From Euryodendron excelsum (lineage: Eukaryota > Streptophyta > Magnoliopsida > Ericales > Pentaphylacaceae), in assembly GCA_033060915.1 (NCBI GenBank), contig CM065386.1:8478501-8542500 (forward strand): a DNA stretch of 64,000 nucleotides. The letters run 5' to 3'. Positions 1 to 10,531 of the stretch are shown in pieces. The notes beneath the pieces are model-generated. The model worked only from the letters and a program-made list of their open reading frames with translations, was not told the origin of the DNA and made no database searches. The first letter of the stretch is position 1. Each line of letters opens with the position of its first letter. A program made the translations under genes and the position numbers.

Positions 1-22
1 TTGAAAGGTAATTCCAACTTAC

Positions 23-893
23 CGAAAGAGAATCATGAAAGGCCCCCATAAAGATAACAGTATCGCTCGCCACCCCCAATTTGGCGACATCCTTCTTTTG
101 GAGGACGCTCTTAATGATGCCGAAAGCGACCTCGACTTGATCAATCATCGAATTAGCTGTTGTCAGAGGTCGGCCCAAAATATCTGGCGTAACGGTGACC
201 ACTTCTCCGACTTCCTCCACCACAACTTTGCTAGCACCAACCCTTGGTTTTTTAGGAGCTGGAGGTGGTGCTACAACCTTAGGAGCCTTTTTCTTCTATT
301 GCCGGGTCACCGGCTTCTTTTAAATAGGGGCGACTTCCTCAGCTAGGGCAGTCTCCAGAGTGGCGGCCGAAAGGTCAGCAAAAGTCGTGGCAGTCATCTT
401 TAGTGGCTTGCCCGCTGCGGTAAACATAATCTCCCTCAAATTCATTTCATCTTCCCCGTTTGGAGATGGAGTGGATTCTTGTGTTCTGGTAGATAATCTG
501 ATTCAGTGGTCTGGGATTGTAAGGGGCGACGAACTCGAGGCCAAACTGTTCGACTTAGAGCGGGCTTCACGTTCAAATAGTTCTTCGACAACGGGCTCTG
601 ACAGAGGAGGGATGGCAACTATTACTCCTGTAGTGTGACAGGCTCTTTCAACAGCAATCCCGACAGGAATTTCCTCGAAGTCTCCCTCAATGCCTTGCTT
701 AGCCAAACCCACGAGGACGCTCTGTGGGATCCCGTGTCAGCGGTAAACGTCGAGTAGCGGAGAGGATAGTTTAGCAATATGTGGTTGGTTCGAGCAAGGT
801 CTCTCAATTTGCCTTCACCATGAAAGTTCAGAGTCTTATTCAGATCGACAAAGTTAACAAACCAGTCTCGCGCCCTCGACCGCTTCTTCTTTT
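23..893 (-). pseudogene. Antisense accessory ORF of gypsy element, 3' exon (degenerate)
   Basis: Read on the minus strand, this exon starts after a TTTTGTAG acceptor (CT at 894-895 on the plus strand) and ends at a GTAAGT donor (plus-strand acttac at 17-22). Recognisable stretches are DWFVNFVDLNKTLNFHGEG, then IPQSVLVGLAKQGIEGD, then a low-complexity linker and SMIDQVEVAFGIIKSVLQK before the donor. The first two lie in different frames, so one frame shift lies near 730-750. In-frame stops also occur near 315-340. The layout fits the C-terminal half of the 'putative gypsy type transposon' proteins (Transposase_28 type) encoded antisense in some Tat-lineage retrotransposons. Its N-terminal parts are the exons at 971-1374 and 5658-5838. 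Function is unknown and the copy is broken. Confidence 0.6.
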
Positions 894-970
894 CTACAAA
901 ATATTAGGATTATGTTCAGACACGCATTAAAATCAAATCAGACACACAATATGAAAGGTCAGCATCAAAC

Positions 971-1374
971 CTATCTCAAGTGGAACTTTAGAGCATCGAA
1001 ACGTCGGTCTTTCACACTCAGGAAGGTAGCCTAACACCCAGGGCCCGGTTACCTAAACTTTAACATCGTCAACGCCCTTCCTGGAGGAGGGTAGACACTT
1101 CACTAATTCCTTGGCTTGCTCTACAGCCCGAAGATAGACTTTGGAACTCCCCCCAACCCTACAGAGTGTGTAACAGTATTCAAGTTTGGCGAGTCCTAGG
1201 TTCACACCTAGGCGCCGATTAAGTTCAAGCATACCAAAGATGATCCTATATACATTTGACGACAATTGGGAGGGTGACACCTTCTTTTTTACAATGAACT
1301 TATGGAGTAAAAGATAAAGGGGAAACCTAAGGCCCCCTTCTACAATGGTGATGATCAGGAAGGGTACTCTATTC
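971..1374 (-). pseudogene. Antisense accessory ORF, middle exon with Transposase_28-like core
   Basis: The minus-strand reading gives IVEGGLRFPL, then VSPSQLSSNVYRIIFGMLEL and NRRLGVNLGLAKLEYCY. The 'GGLRFPLHP...SP.QL.PN..R.I' pattern is the hallmark of the Transposase_28 / putative gypsy-type transposon family. An in-frame TAG (about 1053-1055) interrupts the reading before VTGPWVLGYLPECERPTF, which continues in the same frame. The exon ends at a GTTTGA donor (plus-strand ac at 969-970) and the intron spans about 894-970. At 1374 the exon is cut by the TGTAAGCACC end of a 4.3-kb LTR. The missing N-terminal part resumes at 5658. The insertion splits the ORF, and the stop shows it was also decaying. 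Confidence 0.7.
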
Positions 1375-2874
1375 TGTAAGCACCCTATTTTTGACCGCTC
1401 AGCAGTCTACAGTCCGTCCAAACTTAAATTCAAGTCAATATGGACATATTCTAGAATTCTAGTCCTAATCCAGTCAATTCATCACTTCGTGGGCCCACCA
1501 GGCCCAAATAGAGGCAAAATAACCAAAATGCCCTTGTGGGCGTTGTTCGGTCCAATCCCGTAGGCACATCTTCTCGAAGACGGTAAGTCCCCTTTTCCAA
1601 TTCCAATTTCAATCCCTCTCTCGAGAAAGTTGATTTCTCGAGACGGTAAGTCTATCCTGTCTGACATGTTTTTCGAAAAAAGTTTCTTCGGAACGGTAAG
1701 TCCCTTCAAACCTGTCGACCGGGACGAGACTCTAAGTCTCCTAGATGGTAGAACGGTCCACCTTTAGTACCTACTAGCCCGCCAACGCAGAAATGTCTAT
1801 TTCGACACACCTTCCGAGAAAATTGATTCTTAGGAGCTAAGTCCCTTTAGCAGCTTCCTGAGATCAGGCAGTCTCAGGAATGATCGCGAACCGTCAAAGT
1901 AGCGGAAGTACTCGCAAACATCGCAACCGTTAGAGTAGTGGAAATACTCACAAACAGGTCGATAAAAGAAATTGCCAACAAACCCCTGTATCACAGGATT
2001 GCCATCAGAGTGGCGGAAGTACTCAAAACCCAGGTCAACACCGGTGCCTGCTAGCCCACTTCGGTGAAAAATGACCAAACTGCCTCTAGGTCCATTTTCG
2101 GTACATTTCTCGAGAACATACCTAAGTCCTCAGAATGGTAAGTCCACCCTTCCAAGATTTTCTTAAAAGTAATCCGGCATGATTAGGTGCCTTCTAGTTA
2201 GTTTCGGGCCAATTTCGAGACTTTCCAATCAAGATGACCATTTTGCCCCTTGGTGTCCGAGCGCCCCGGGGACCACACCAGCTCTGGGTATCAAACTGGT
2301 GACCTCCTGAGAATGCTTTCTATAGTATTCTCAACCTTTCTTTACCTTTCCGGATAATTCCGAGTCAATTCTGGCAAACTAGGTGCAAAATGACCGTTTT
2401 GCCCCTGGTGGGCCGGTCGCCTTTTTTGACCACACCGTCTCTGGGTGTCGAACCAGTAACCTTTGGAAACATTCTAAATAATGTCTCCAAATCTCGAGTC
2501 TTCTTCTGAGACATTCTGAGTCCATCCCGGCAGCTTTTCAGCCCGATTGACCATTTTGCCCCTAATAACCCAGTCAACCCTTCTGACACATCCTGTCCTT
2601 ATTTTTCAACTCAAATACCTCTAGGACCCTATTTTAAGGGTTCCTGCCCTTTTTAGGCCTTCCAGGCCATTCCCGATCTCTTAAATCCTTCCCGGACCTG
2701 CCAAAGTCACTCATAGTGAAGCTAGGCTAAAAATTGCATGGTAGTCACTAGTACAGGCGCCCAAATCTTCTCAAGATACGTTGCTTGCCGACTTTAAAAC
2801 TTTTCTAACTTGCTGGGGCCACTAGTAGTGGTGCCAGAAGGCTTTTTGACCTGGCGCTAGGTCATTCTTCTCTC

Positions 2875-2882
2875 TATAAATA
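2875..2882 (+). promoter_or_regulatory. TATA box of giant LTR copy A
   Basis: CTCTATAAATACGGAGCC is the only well-formed TATA box in the LTR. It is conserved in copy B as TATAAATA on the minus strand (plus-strand 9573-9580). It places the U3/R border near 2905. Confidence 0.6.
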
Positions 2883-2999
2883 CGGAGCCTCCTCCAGCGT
2901 GAAAGAGGTCCGCAAACTTAGTCTAAAAACCCTACTTTTCGATACATAGAGCTCGCAGCCTCCCAAAACCCTAGTCTCCCTTAGGTTCGCTAAACCCTA

Positions 3000-5500
3000 G
3001 CCTTCATGAAACCTTTAACCTTGTATGTTCATGACCCCAACTTGCATTGTGCATATTATGATCTTGTATTTCTCCAAAATTCGTTTTTAAACTTGTTTTC
3101 AAAAGCTTGCATCAAAACCGTTTTCAAAACTTACATTAAATCTTCTTCTTCAAAACTTGTTTTTAAAATCACAATCCTAAGGTGATTCTAGCCTTTTCAA
3201 GGTTAGGGTTGCTTTAGGAAAGTGTTACATTTAAAGTGATCAATATTGTCTATATTTTCAAAATCATTGTTTTCAAAGCCACTATCCTAAAGTGGTTCTA
3301 ACCTTCTTATGGTTAGAATCGTTTTAGGAAAGTGAGATATTTTATATACTTTCTAAAAACTCTCTTTTCAAATCTCTCTTTCTAAAAAAATCTCTTTTCA
3401 AATACACTCTCTAAAAATTCTCTTCAATCTCCTTTTTGAAGTTCCTTTTCCAAAGTTGTTTTCTAAAACGTCCCCTCACGAAACTCACTTTCCTAAAAAC
3501 TCCTTTCCAAAACGCTCTCTTCAAAATCCACTTTCTAAAAACGCTCCCTAGGTCTCCTTCCTAAAAAAACTCTCTCCAATCTCCTTTCTAAAAATCTTCC
3601 TTTCTAAAAATTTACTTTCTAAAAACTCTTTTCTTAGAGCCCAAGTCAAACCCTAGAACCCACAATTAGGAAACCCTAATTTCCTTTCTCAAAAACATGA
3701 TTTTTAATCTTGCCTTAAAACCTAGGTTTCCAAAATCTCCTTTTTTACCCCAAAACCATAAGATTCCAAAACTTATTTTCTACATCAAAACTATAGTCTT
3801 CCAAATCTAGGATTTTCAAAATTTCATCTTTCCAATTCTATGCCAAATCAAATCTTCTCCTTTAGGAAACCAAATCCAATCTCCCATTTAGGAAACCAAA
3901 TCCTATCCTCCGTTTTTAGAAACAAAATCAAAACATCTCTTTTTAGAAACAAAATCAAATCCCTTGTTTTAGGAAATAGGAATCTCAATCCTTCCCAGTC
4001 TAAACCTTTCCTAATTCACTCTTTCCTAATCTCATACTTTCCTAAATCTTAAGTTTCCGAAACCAAAACATTCAAATCTTTCCTTAAACTTTAAGCTTCT
4101 AAATCTTTCATAATTCAACCATTTCCTAACTTCATACCTTTCCAAATTTAAATATTCAAATTTTTCTCCAACTCAAACCTTTCCTAATTTCAAGAATTTC
4201 TAAAACTCAAATTTTGAATCTTTGTAAAATTCTAAACTTTTCTTAAACTTCAAATCTTTCTAAATTTAAAGCTTTCTAAACTCAAAACTTTCTTACTTTC
4301 AAAACTTCCCTATTTCAAAACATTCCAAATTCAAAACTTTCCAATTTCAATACTTTCTTAAAACGAAACCTTTCCTATTTCAAAACCTTTTTTAAAATGA
4401 AACTTTCTTAATCCAAAACTTTCCTAAGTTGAAACTTTCCTAATTCGAAATCTTTCCCAATCTGAAACTTTCTTAAGTCGAAAACTCTCCTAAAATGGAA
4501 TTTTCCTAAAATGACACTTTCCTAAAACAGAACTTTCCTAATGCGAACCTTTCCTAGATCCAACCTTCCATAATCTTCCAAGTCCAGTATTCGAGTCAAA
4601 TCTTTTCTCAAATCTTTTCTAAGTCAAGTCTTTCTTAATCTCAAATCTTTTCTAAATCCTATCTTTCCTAAGTCTAGGATTCCCAAATCTCAATCTTTTC
4701 AAAACAAGTCCAAATCTTTCTTTTAAGTTCTAAATCCAAATTCCAATCTTCTATTCTAAATTCAAATCAAATCCAAATTCCAATTCATCTCTTTTTCCAA
4801 TCAAACCTTCTATTTTCTATCGGACTCTTGTCTGAACTACGACTAACCTGATTCCTCTAAAGGGACACGTAGGCAACCCTCATGTGTGCGGTCATAACCT
4901 TTTTCAAATCTCCAATTCCACAATCTTCTTCAAGTTTCCAATTTCCTAATCTCTTCCAAGCTTCCAATTCCAAATTTCTATTTCCAAAACTCTATTTTCA
5001 ATTTCCAAAACTTTCTTATTTCAAATCTATCTCCTCAAATCTCTTTTAAATCAAATCAATTTATTTTCAATTCTATTTCCAAATCATTTTTCCAACTCCC
5101 TTTTTTTTATTGCACTTACATATCATGCATCATATCTTTTTAAACATTCTTTTTCTAAAGTGGATAGGATTGAACATTTGTTAGTTGAAGACTCTCGTAG
5201 GTGAATCTAAGGTAAATAAACATGTAGGTACTGCAAGGGCGGGGTAGGGTGATGGCTTAGTGCATCTTTCTTACACGTAACCAACCTCCGAACCTAGGAT
5301 CACTGTTTTCAAAAACCAAAATGGAGTTTATTTTCAAAAAATGGCTTAAATATTTTTTAAAGGTTGCCAAACAACCTGTTTTCTTAAAAACTCTCTCTTG
5401 AGGAAGTATTTTCAAAATTGTTTCCAAAAATCTTAGGTGTAATTTTCGGATTGTGCTTAGTTTTTAGGTGACCTAACTCATCTTAATTAAGTTAGGTGGC
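3000..5500 (+). repeat. Low-complexity R/U5 of LTR copy A
   Basis: About 2.5 kb of short degenerate repeats (TTTCTAAAAA, TTTCCTAA, CCAAATC and similar) with almost no G on this strand. The mirror image lies in copy B at 6600-8700. Small ORFs here are compositional accidents. I see no gene. Confidence 0.75.
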
Positions 5501-5657
5501 GACTCCAAATGTTTTCTTAAAGCCTTTTATTCAAATCAATTTTCAATTCAAATCTAGTCGCACTCATTCTTCTAGGAGGATGAGTTCTAACGAGAGAATA
5601 CTGTATTTTTTCCGCTTGTGTATGTATTCCTCGAGTGCGAAAAATCTGGGCGCAACA

Positions 5658-5838
5658 GCTTCTTAGTTTTCCCCATGTGATGATCACTGGGATCGACTAG
5701 CTCTAAGCCGATCTCGGCCGGGATTTCATATCTAGCCCTAAAAGTAGCAATGGTCGCCGGACCATCTAGCATTTTCCTAAGACGAGATGGCATTAAGGGA
5801 TAGCCATCGAAAATGAGAAGGTAAGCAAAGAGGAGCAT
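5658..5838 (-). pseudogene. Antisense accessory ORF, N-terminal exon
   Basis: The minus strand reads MPSRLRKMLDGPATIATF and then RARYEIPAEIGLELVDPSDH before running into the LTR end at 5657. 'FR..Y.IP..V.L.L....D' is the typical start of Transposase_28-type proteins, which places this as the first coding exon. The ATG at 5793 is preferred. An in-frame upstream ATG at 5838 would add 15 residues. A donor-like GTAAGT (plus-strand 5862-5867) upstream suggests a 5' untranslated intron. The rest of the protein continues at 1374 and below. Confidence 0.65.
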
Positions 5839-5952
5839 GAAAGAAATACGGGCTTAAAGGGACTTACAGTGGTAGGAATCGAAATTGGCAACGAACACGT
5901 TAGACAAAGAGATGAAGTAAAACGGAGTGCCTTCCACCAAAAATGGCATCCT

Positions 5953-5961
5953 CCTTTTATA
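5953..5961 (-). promoter_or_regulatory. TATA box of the antisense gene
   Basis: On the minus strand ATGCATATAAAAGGAGG lies about 160 bp upstream of the ATG at 5793. It is followed by a C/T-rich leader. It indicates that the antisense gene had its own promoter between the coding region and the 3' LTR of the host retroelement. Confidence 0.55.
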
Positions 5962-6182
5962 TGCATGCAAGTCGTCAGTTCGTGTGGGGGAAAACGACAG
6001 CAATCATGTAGCTCTATCGAACCGTCGCATCGACCGTCGATTCGGCGGTGTCCCATTAGTACAGCTTCAAATTCCCACCGTCCGCATGGCCAAGTAACCA
6101 AAAGAAACGGTCGTATACTTTAGGGGGTGCCATTATGACTTAGCGCAGCCCTTGGTCGTTTGGAAATTCAAAATGACGCAAA

Positions 6183-6198
6183 GGCTGGGGGGCAATTG
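6183..6198 (+). other. Polypurine tract of host gypsy element
   Basis: AGGCTGGGGGGCAATTG stands directly before TGGGATAAATATAC. A G-rich tract followed by CAATTG and a TG-starting repeat is the usual 3' junction of plant gypsy elements. It primes plus-strand synthesis. It fixes the host retroelement as plus-strand, so the gene at 23-5838 is antisense to it. Confidence 0.65.
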
Positions 6199-9100
6199 TG
6201 GGATAAATATACATGGCCCAACCCATTGAATTAGGCCCAACCAACACAAATTGAAGCTGGGTTGCGGGGCTGCCCAAATTAATACTAAAGGATGGTTAGG
6301 CCAAGTGTGCTGACTTGATGCCGACCAAGGCCTAAAATCGCGGAAGGTAAACCTACACCGCTAGCGGTCTCAGAGCATTAAATACGGAGTTGACCTGTAT
6401 TAAATATGCTAGCAGCTCCCCACGCGATGTCAACCTGCACGTTGTCGTGCCTAGATTTTTCACACTCGAGGAATACACACACAAGCGGAAAAAATACTAT
6501 ACTATCTCGTTAGAACTCATCCTCCTAGAAGAATGAGTGCGACTAGGTTTGAATTGAAAAATTATTTTGAATAAAGGGCTTTTGGAAAACATTTGGAGTC
6601 ACTACCTAACTTGATTAAGGTGAGTTAGGTCACCTAAAAACTAAGCATAATCCAAAGATCACACTTAGGGTTTTTGAAAAATAATTTTGAAAACTTCCTC
6701 AAAAGAGGGTTTTTAAGAAAAGAGGTTGTTTGGCAACTTTTTGGAAAAATTTAAGCCTTTTTTGAAAATAACTTCATTTGGTATTTGAAAACAGTGATCT
6801 AGGTTCGGAGGTTGTTTACATATAAGGAAGACGCACTAAGCCATCACCCTACCCCACCTTTGTGGTACCTACATGTCTATTCACCCTAAATTCACCCATT
6901 AGAGTCTTTGACTAATACATATCCAAAACTATCCACTTTAGAAAAGAATTTTAGAAAGGAATTGACATGATGCATGATATGCAAGTGTAAGAAAAAACTT
7001 TGATTTGTAAAAATAGATTTGATTTGATTTGAAAGAAAGATTTGAAAATAGATTTATGGATTTGAAAGTTTAAGAAAAGGTTTTGAAATTGAAAACTTGA
7101 AAAAAGTTATGTAATTGGAAACTTGAAAAAGTTATGACCGCACCCATGAGGGTTGCCTACATATCTCTTTTTGAGAATTAGGTCAGTCGTAGTTCGGACA
7201 TGAGTCTGATAAAAAATAAAAAGTTTTACCTGACAAAGAGTTTGATTTGGAACTTGGAATAGAAGATTTGAAATCAAAATTGAACTTAGACCTAGAATTG
7301 AACTTGAAAAAGGATTTGACCCTTGGAAGAGAACTTGGACCAGATTTGGAAAGACAGAGTTTTGGGAAACCTAGACTTAGGAAGATAGGGTTTAGGAAGG
7401 ACTTGGGATTAAGAAAGATTTGATTGGAAAGTTTGATTTAGAAAATATGGAGAATTGGAATCTAGGAAAGACTGAATTTTGAAAATCTCAGATTTAGGAA
7501 AGTTTCAAAATAGGAAAGTTCCGTTTTAGAAAATTTTAACTTTAGGAAAGTTTTGAAAGTTTCATTTTAGGAAAGATGTTGAATTAGGAAAGGTTTCGAA
7601 ATTGAAAAGTTTTAACTTAAGAAAGTTTCGAATTTAGAAAGTTTTGACTTTAGAAAGTTTTGAATTTAGAAAATTTTGTATTTGGAAAGATTTGAAATTT
7701 AGAAAGTTTAAAATTTTAGAGAGATTCAAAATTTGAGTTTTAGAAATACTTGAAATTAGGAAATGTTTGAGTTTAAGAAAGATTTGAAAATTTAGATTTG
7801 GAAAGTTGAAATTTAGAAAGGTATGGAATTAGGAAAGGTTGGAATTAGGAAGATTAAGAAGCTTAAAGTTTAAGAAAAGATTTGAAAGTTTAAGTTTTGG
7901 AAACTTAAGGTTTAGGAATGTATGAGATTAGGAATGATTTGGATTTTTATTTCCTAAGACAAAATATTGGATTTTGTTTCTAAAAGGAAATGATTTGATT
8001 TTGTTTCCAAAAACGGAGGATAGGATTTAGATTCCTAAATGGGAAATTGGATTTGGTTTCCTAAAACGAAGGATTTGATTTGACATGGAATTGGAAAGAT
8101 GAAGTTTTGGTAATCCCTGATTTGGAAGGCCACAGTTTGATGTAAAAAATAGGTTTTGAGGCAAGATTGGAAATCATGTTTTAGGAAAGAAAATTAGGGT
8201 TTCCTAACTATTAGCTCTAGGGCTCAACTTGGACTCCAAGAAAGAGATTTTGAAAAGTAGAACTTTTGGAAAGAAAGATTTTTGGAAGGAGATCTTGGAA
8301 AGGAGTTTTTAGAAAGTAAACTTGAAAAGAAAGTTTTTGGAAAGGGATGTTTGGAAAGAGTTTTTTTAGGAAGGAAACTTAATGAGCGTTTTTAGAAAGT
8401 AAATTTTGAAGAGAGCTTTTGGGAATAAATTTGAAAAAAAGAGCCTTTAGGAAAGTGAGTTTTGTGAAGGGAATTTTTAGAAAATAATTATAGAAAGGAG
8501 ATTAGAGAGAGTTTTTAGAAAGTATATTGGAGAAGAGATTTTAGAAAGTAGATTTGAAAAGAGATTTTGGAGAGGATTCAAAAAGAGGTTTTGGAAAATA
8601 AGTTTGGAAAGCAATTTGGAAAGAGATTTGAATGTAGACTTTTACAAGCCTCTAAAAATATTCTACTTTCCTAAAACGATTCTAACCATGGAAGATTAGG
8701 ACCATTCTAGGATTGTGGTTTTGAAAATAACAAGGATTTAAAAATATGGACTATATTGATCACTTTAAATGTAACATTTTTCGACAGCAACCCTAACCAT
8801 GAAAAGGCTAGAATCACCTTAGGATTGTGATTTTGAAAATAAGTTTTGAAGAAGAAAATTTTAATGCAAGTTTTGAAAACAAGTTTGATGCAAATTTTGA
8901 AAAAAAGTTTGAAAACGAATTTTGGAGAGATGCATAATCTTGATATGCACAATGCAAATTGGGGTTGTGAACGTACAAGGTTAAAAATTTCACCACATAA
9001 TCAAGGGGGTCGAACCCACGTGGTCTCCGGTTAGATTAAGAGAAAGCTCCCGACACGGTGACTTTCAATAGCCTAATCCTACACATGAATCAGGGAGTCC

Positions 9101-10526
9101 CTTGTTTCAAGCATGTAAGAAAGGAGGAGTAGAAGATAGGGGATTAAAATTAAAGAAAGACCTAAGTGGGTTCTAAAAGAGAAGAGAGAGGGGAGAATTG
9201 TGTAAACGTAAATAGGAAACCTACCTTGCTTCTTATTTTATTTACTTTTTTTATGCTTGCTTCCTTTACTTGGATCTTTGTTTTGCTTTACATCAGTCTT
9301 CAAGAGCTTGCTTGGATCTTCGGGAGCTTCGGAGTTGCAGTGCTTCAAGTCTTCAATATAGGCTTTGGAGGCTAATATATGAGTATATATGAGTGTATGT
9401 GAGCGTATGTATGCTAGGGTTTGGTGTATAGAGGTTAGGGTTTATATATGGAGGCTAGGGTTTGAAGAACTTAAAAGGAACTAGGGTTTGGGAGGACTTC
9501 GAGCTCTGTGTATCGAAGCTGAAGGTTTTTGGACTGAGTTGGCAAACCCTTTTCATATTGGAGAAGGCTCTGTATTTATAGACAGAGGATTGACCTGACG
9601 CCTGTTGCAATGGTGCTAGGTAAAATTTCCTTTTAGCGCTACTCCTGCCAAAATTTGGCTTGGTGCCACTGCTAGTGGCACCAGCCACTTAGGAAAGTTT
9701 TAAGGTCGGCAAGCAATGTATTTTCAGAAGATTTGGGAGTCTATACTAGTGACTACCATGCAATTTTTAGCTTCGTTTCACTAGGAGTGACTCCGGAAGG
9801 TCCGGGAATGATTTAAAGGGCCAGGAATTGTCGGAGGGCCAGAAAGGGACAAGAACCCTTAGAATAGTGTCTCGAGGGTAGTAGACTTGAAGAATAATGT
9901 CAAGATGTGTTGAGGGGTTCACCAGGTCATTAGGGGCAAAATGGTCAATTGGGTCGAAAGGCTACCGAGATAGACTCGGAATATCCCAAAAGAAGACTCG
10001 AGGTTTGGAAACATTACCTAGAATGTTTCAGGAGGTTACCGGTTTGAGACCTAGAGCCGATGTGGTTGGAAAAGGCGACCGGCCCATCAAGGCCAAAACG
10101 GTCATTTTACATCGGGCTTGCCGGAACTGACTTGGAATGACCTAGAAATGTATCGGAAGGCCAATGATACTATCAGAAACATCCCCAAGAGGTTACCAGT
10201 TTGATACCCAGATCCGGTGTGGTTCCTGGGGCACTCAGATGCCTAGGAGCAAAATGGTTATCTTGACCGGAACGTCTTAGAATTGACCTGATACTGACTG
10301 GAAGGCACCTAATCATGCCGGATTATCCTTAGGACAATCTTGGAAGGGTGGACTTACCATTCTGAGGACTTAGGTACTTTCTCAAGAAACGTGCTGGAAA
10401 TGGCCCTAGGGGCAATTTGGTTATTTTTCACCGGAGTGGGTTAGTAGGCACTGGTGTTGACTTGAGTTTTGAGTGTTTCCGTCACTCTGACGACGGTCCT
10501 GTGACATAGGGGTTTATTGGCAATTC

Positions 10527-10531
10527 CCAAT
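10527..10531. repeat. Target-site duplication CCAAT (left)
   Basis: CCAAT here and again at 12442-12446 flank the TGTTGACTC...GGTAAACA element. In copy A the same site is a single run (around 1960-1975), confirming an insertion. Confidence 0.9.

Larger units (their letters stand above)
1375..5657 (+). mobile_element. Giant solo LTR, copy A (about 4.28 kb)
   Basis: The element begins TGTAAGCACC and ends CTGGGCGCAACA (TG...CA). It matches, in inverted orientation, the sequence at 6443-13067, which defines the unit. It interrupts the antisense ORF. The flanking 5-mers are TATTC (1370-1374) and GCTTC (5658-5662), 3 of 5 identical, so any target duplication has decayed. U3 holds gene-poor repeats and a TATA box at 2875-2882. 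R/U5 (about 3000-5500) is unusually long and made of A/T-rich variations on TTTCCTAAAA and CAAATC. No gag-pol accompanies it, so it is a solo LTR, probably of a Tat/Ogre-like gypsy family given its size. The family assignment is inference. Confidence 0.8.

Noticed and set aside
3840..4052. Open frame in giant LTR U5
   Set aside because: It is built from FRNKI-like repeats of the low-complexity DNA. There is no protein family and it is not maintained in copy B.
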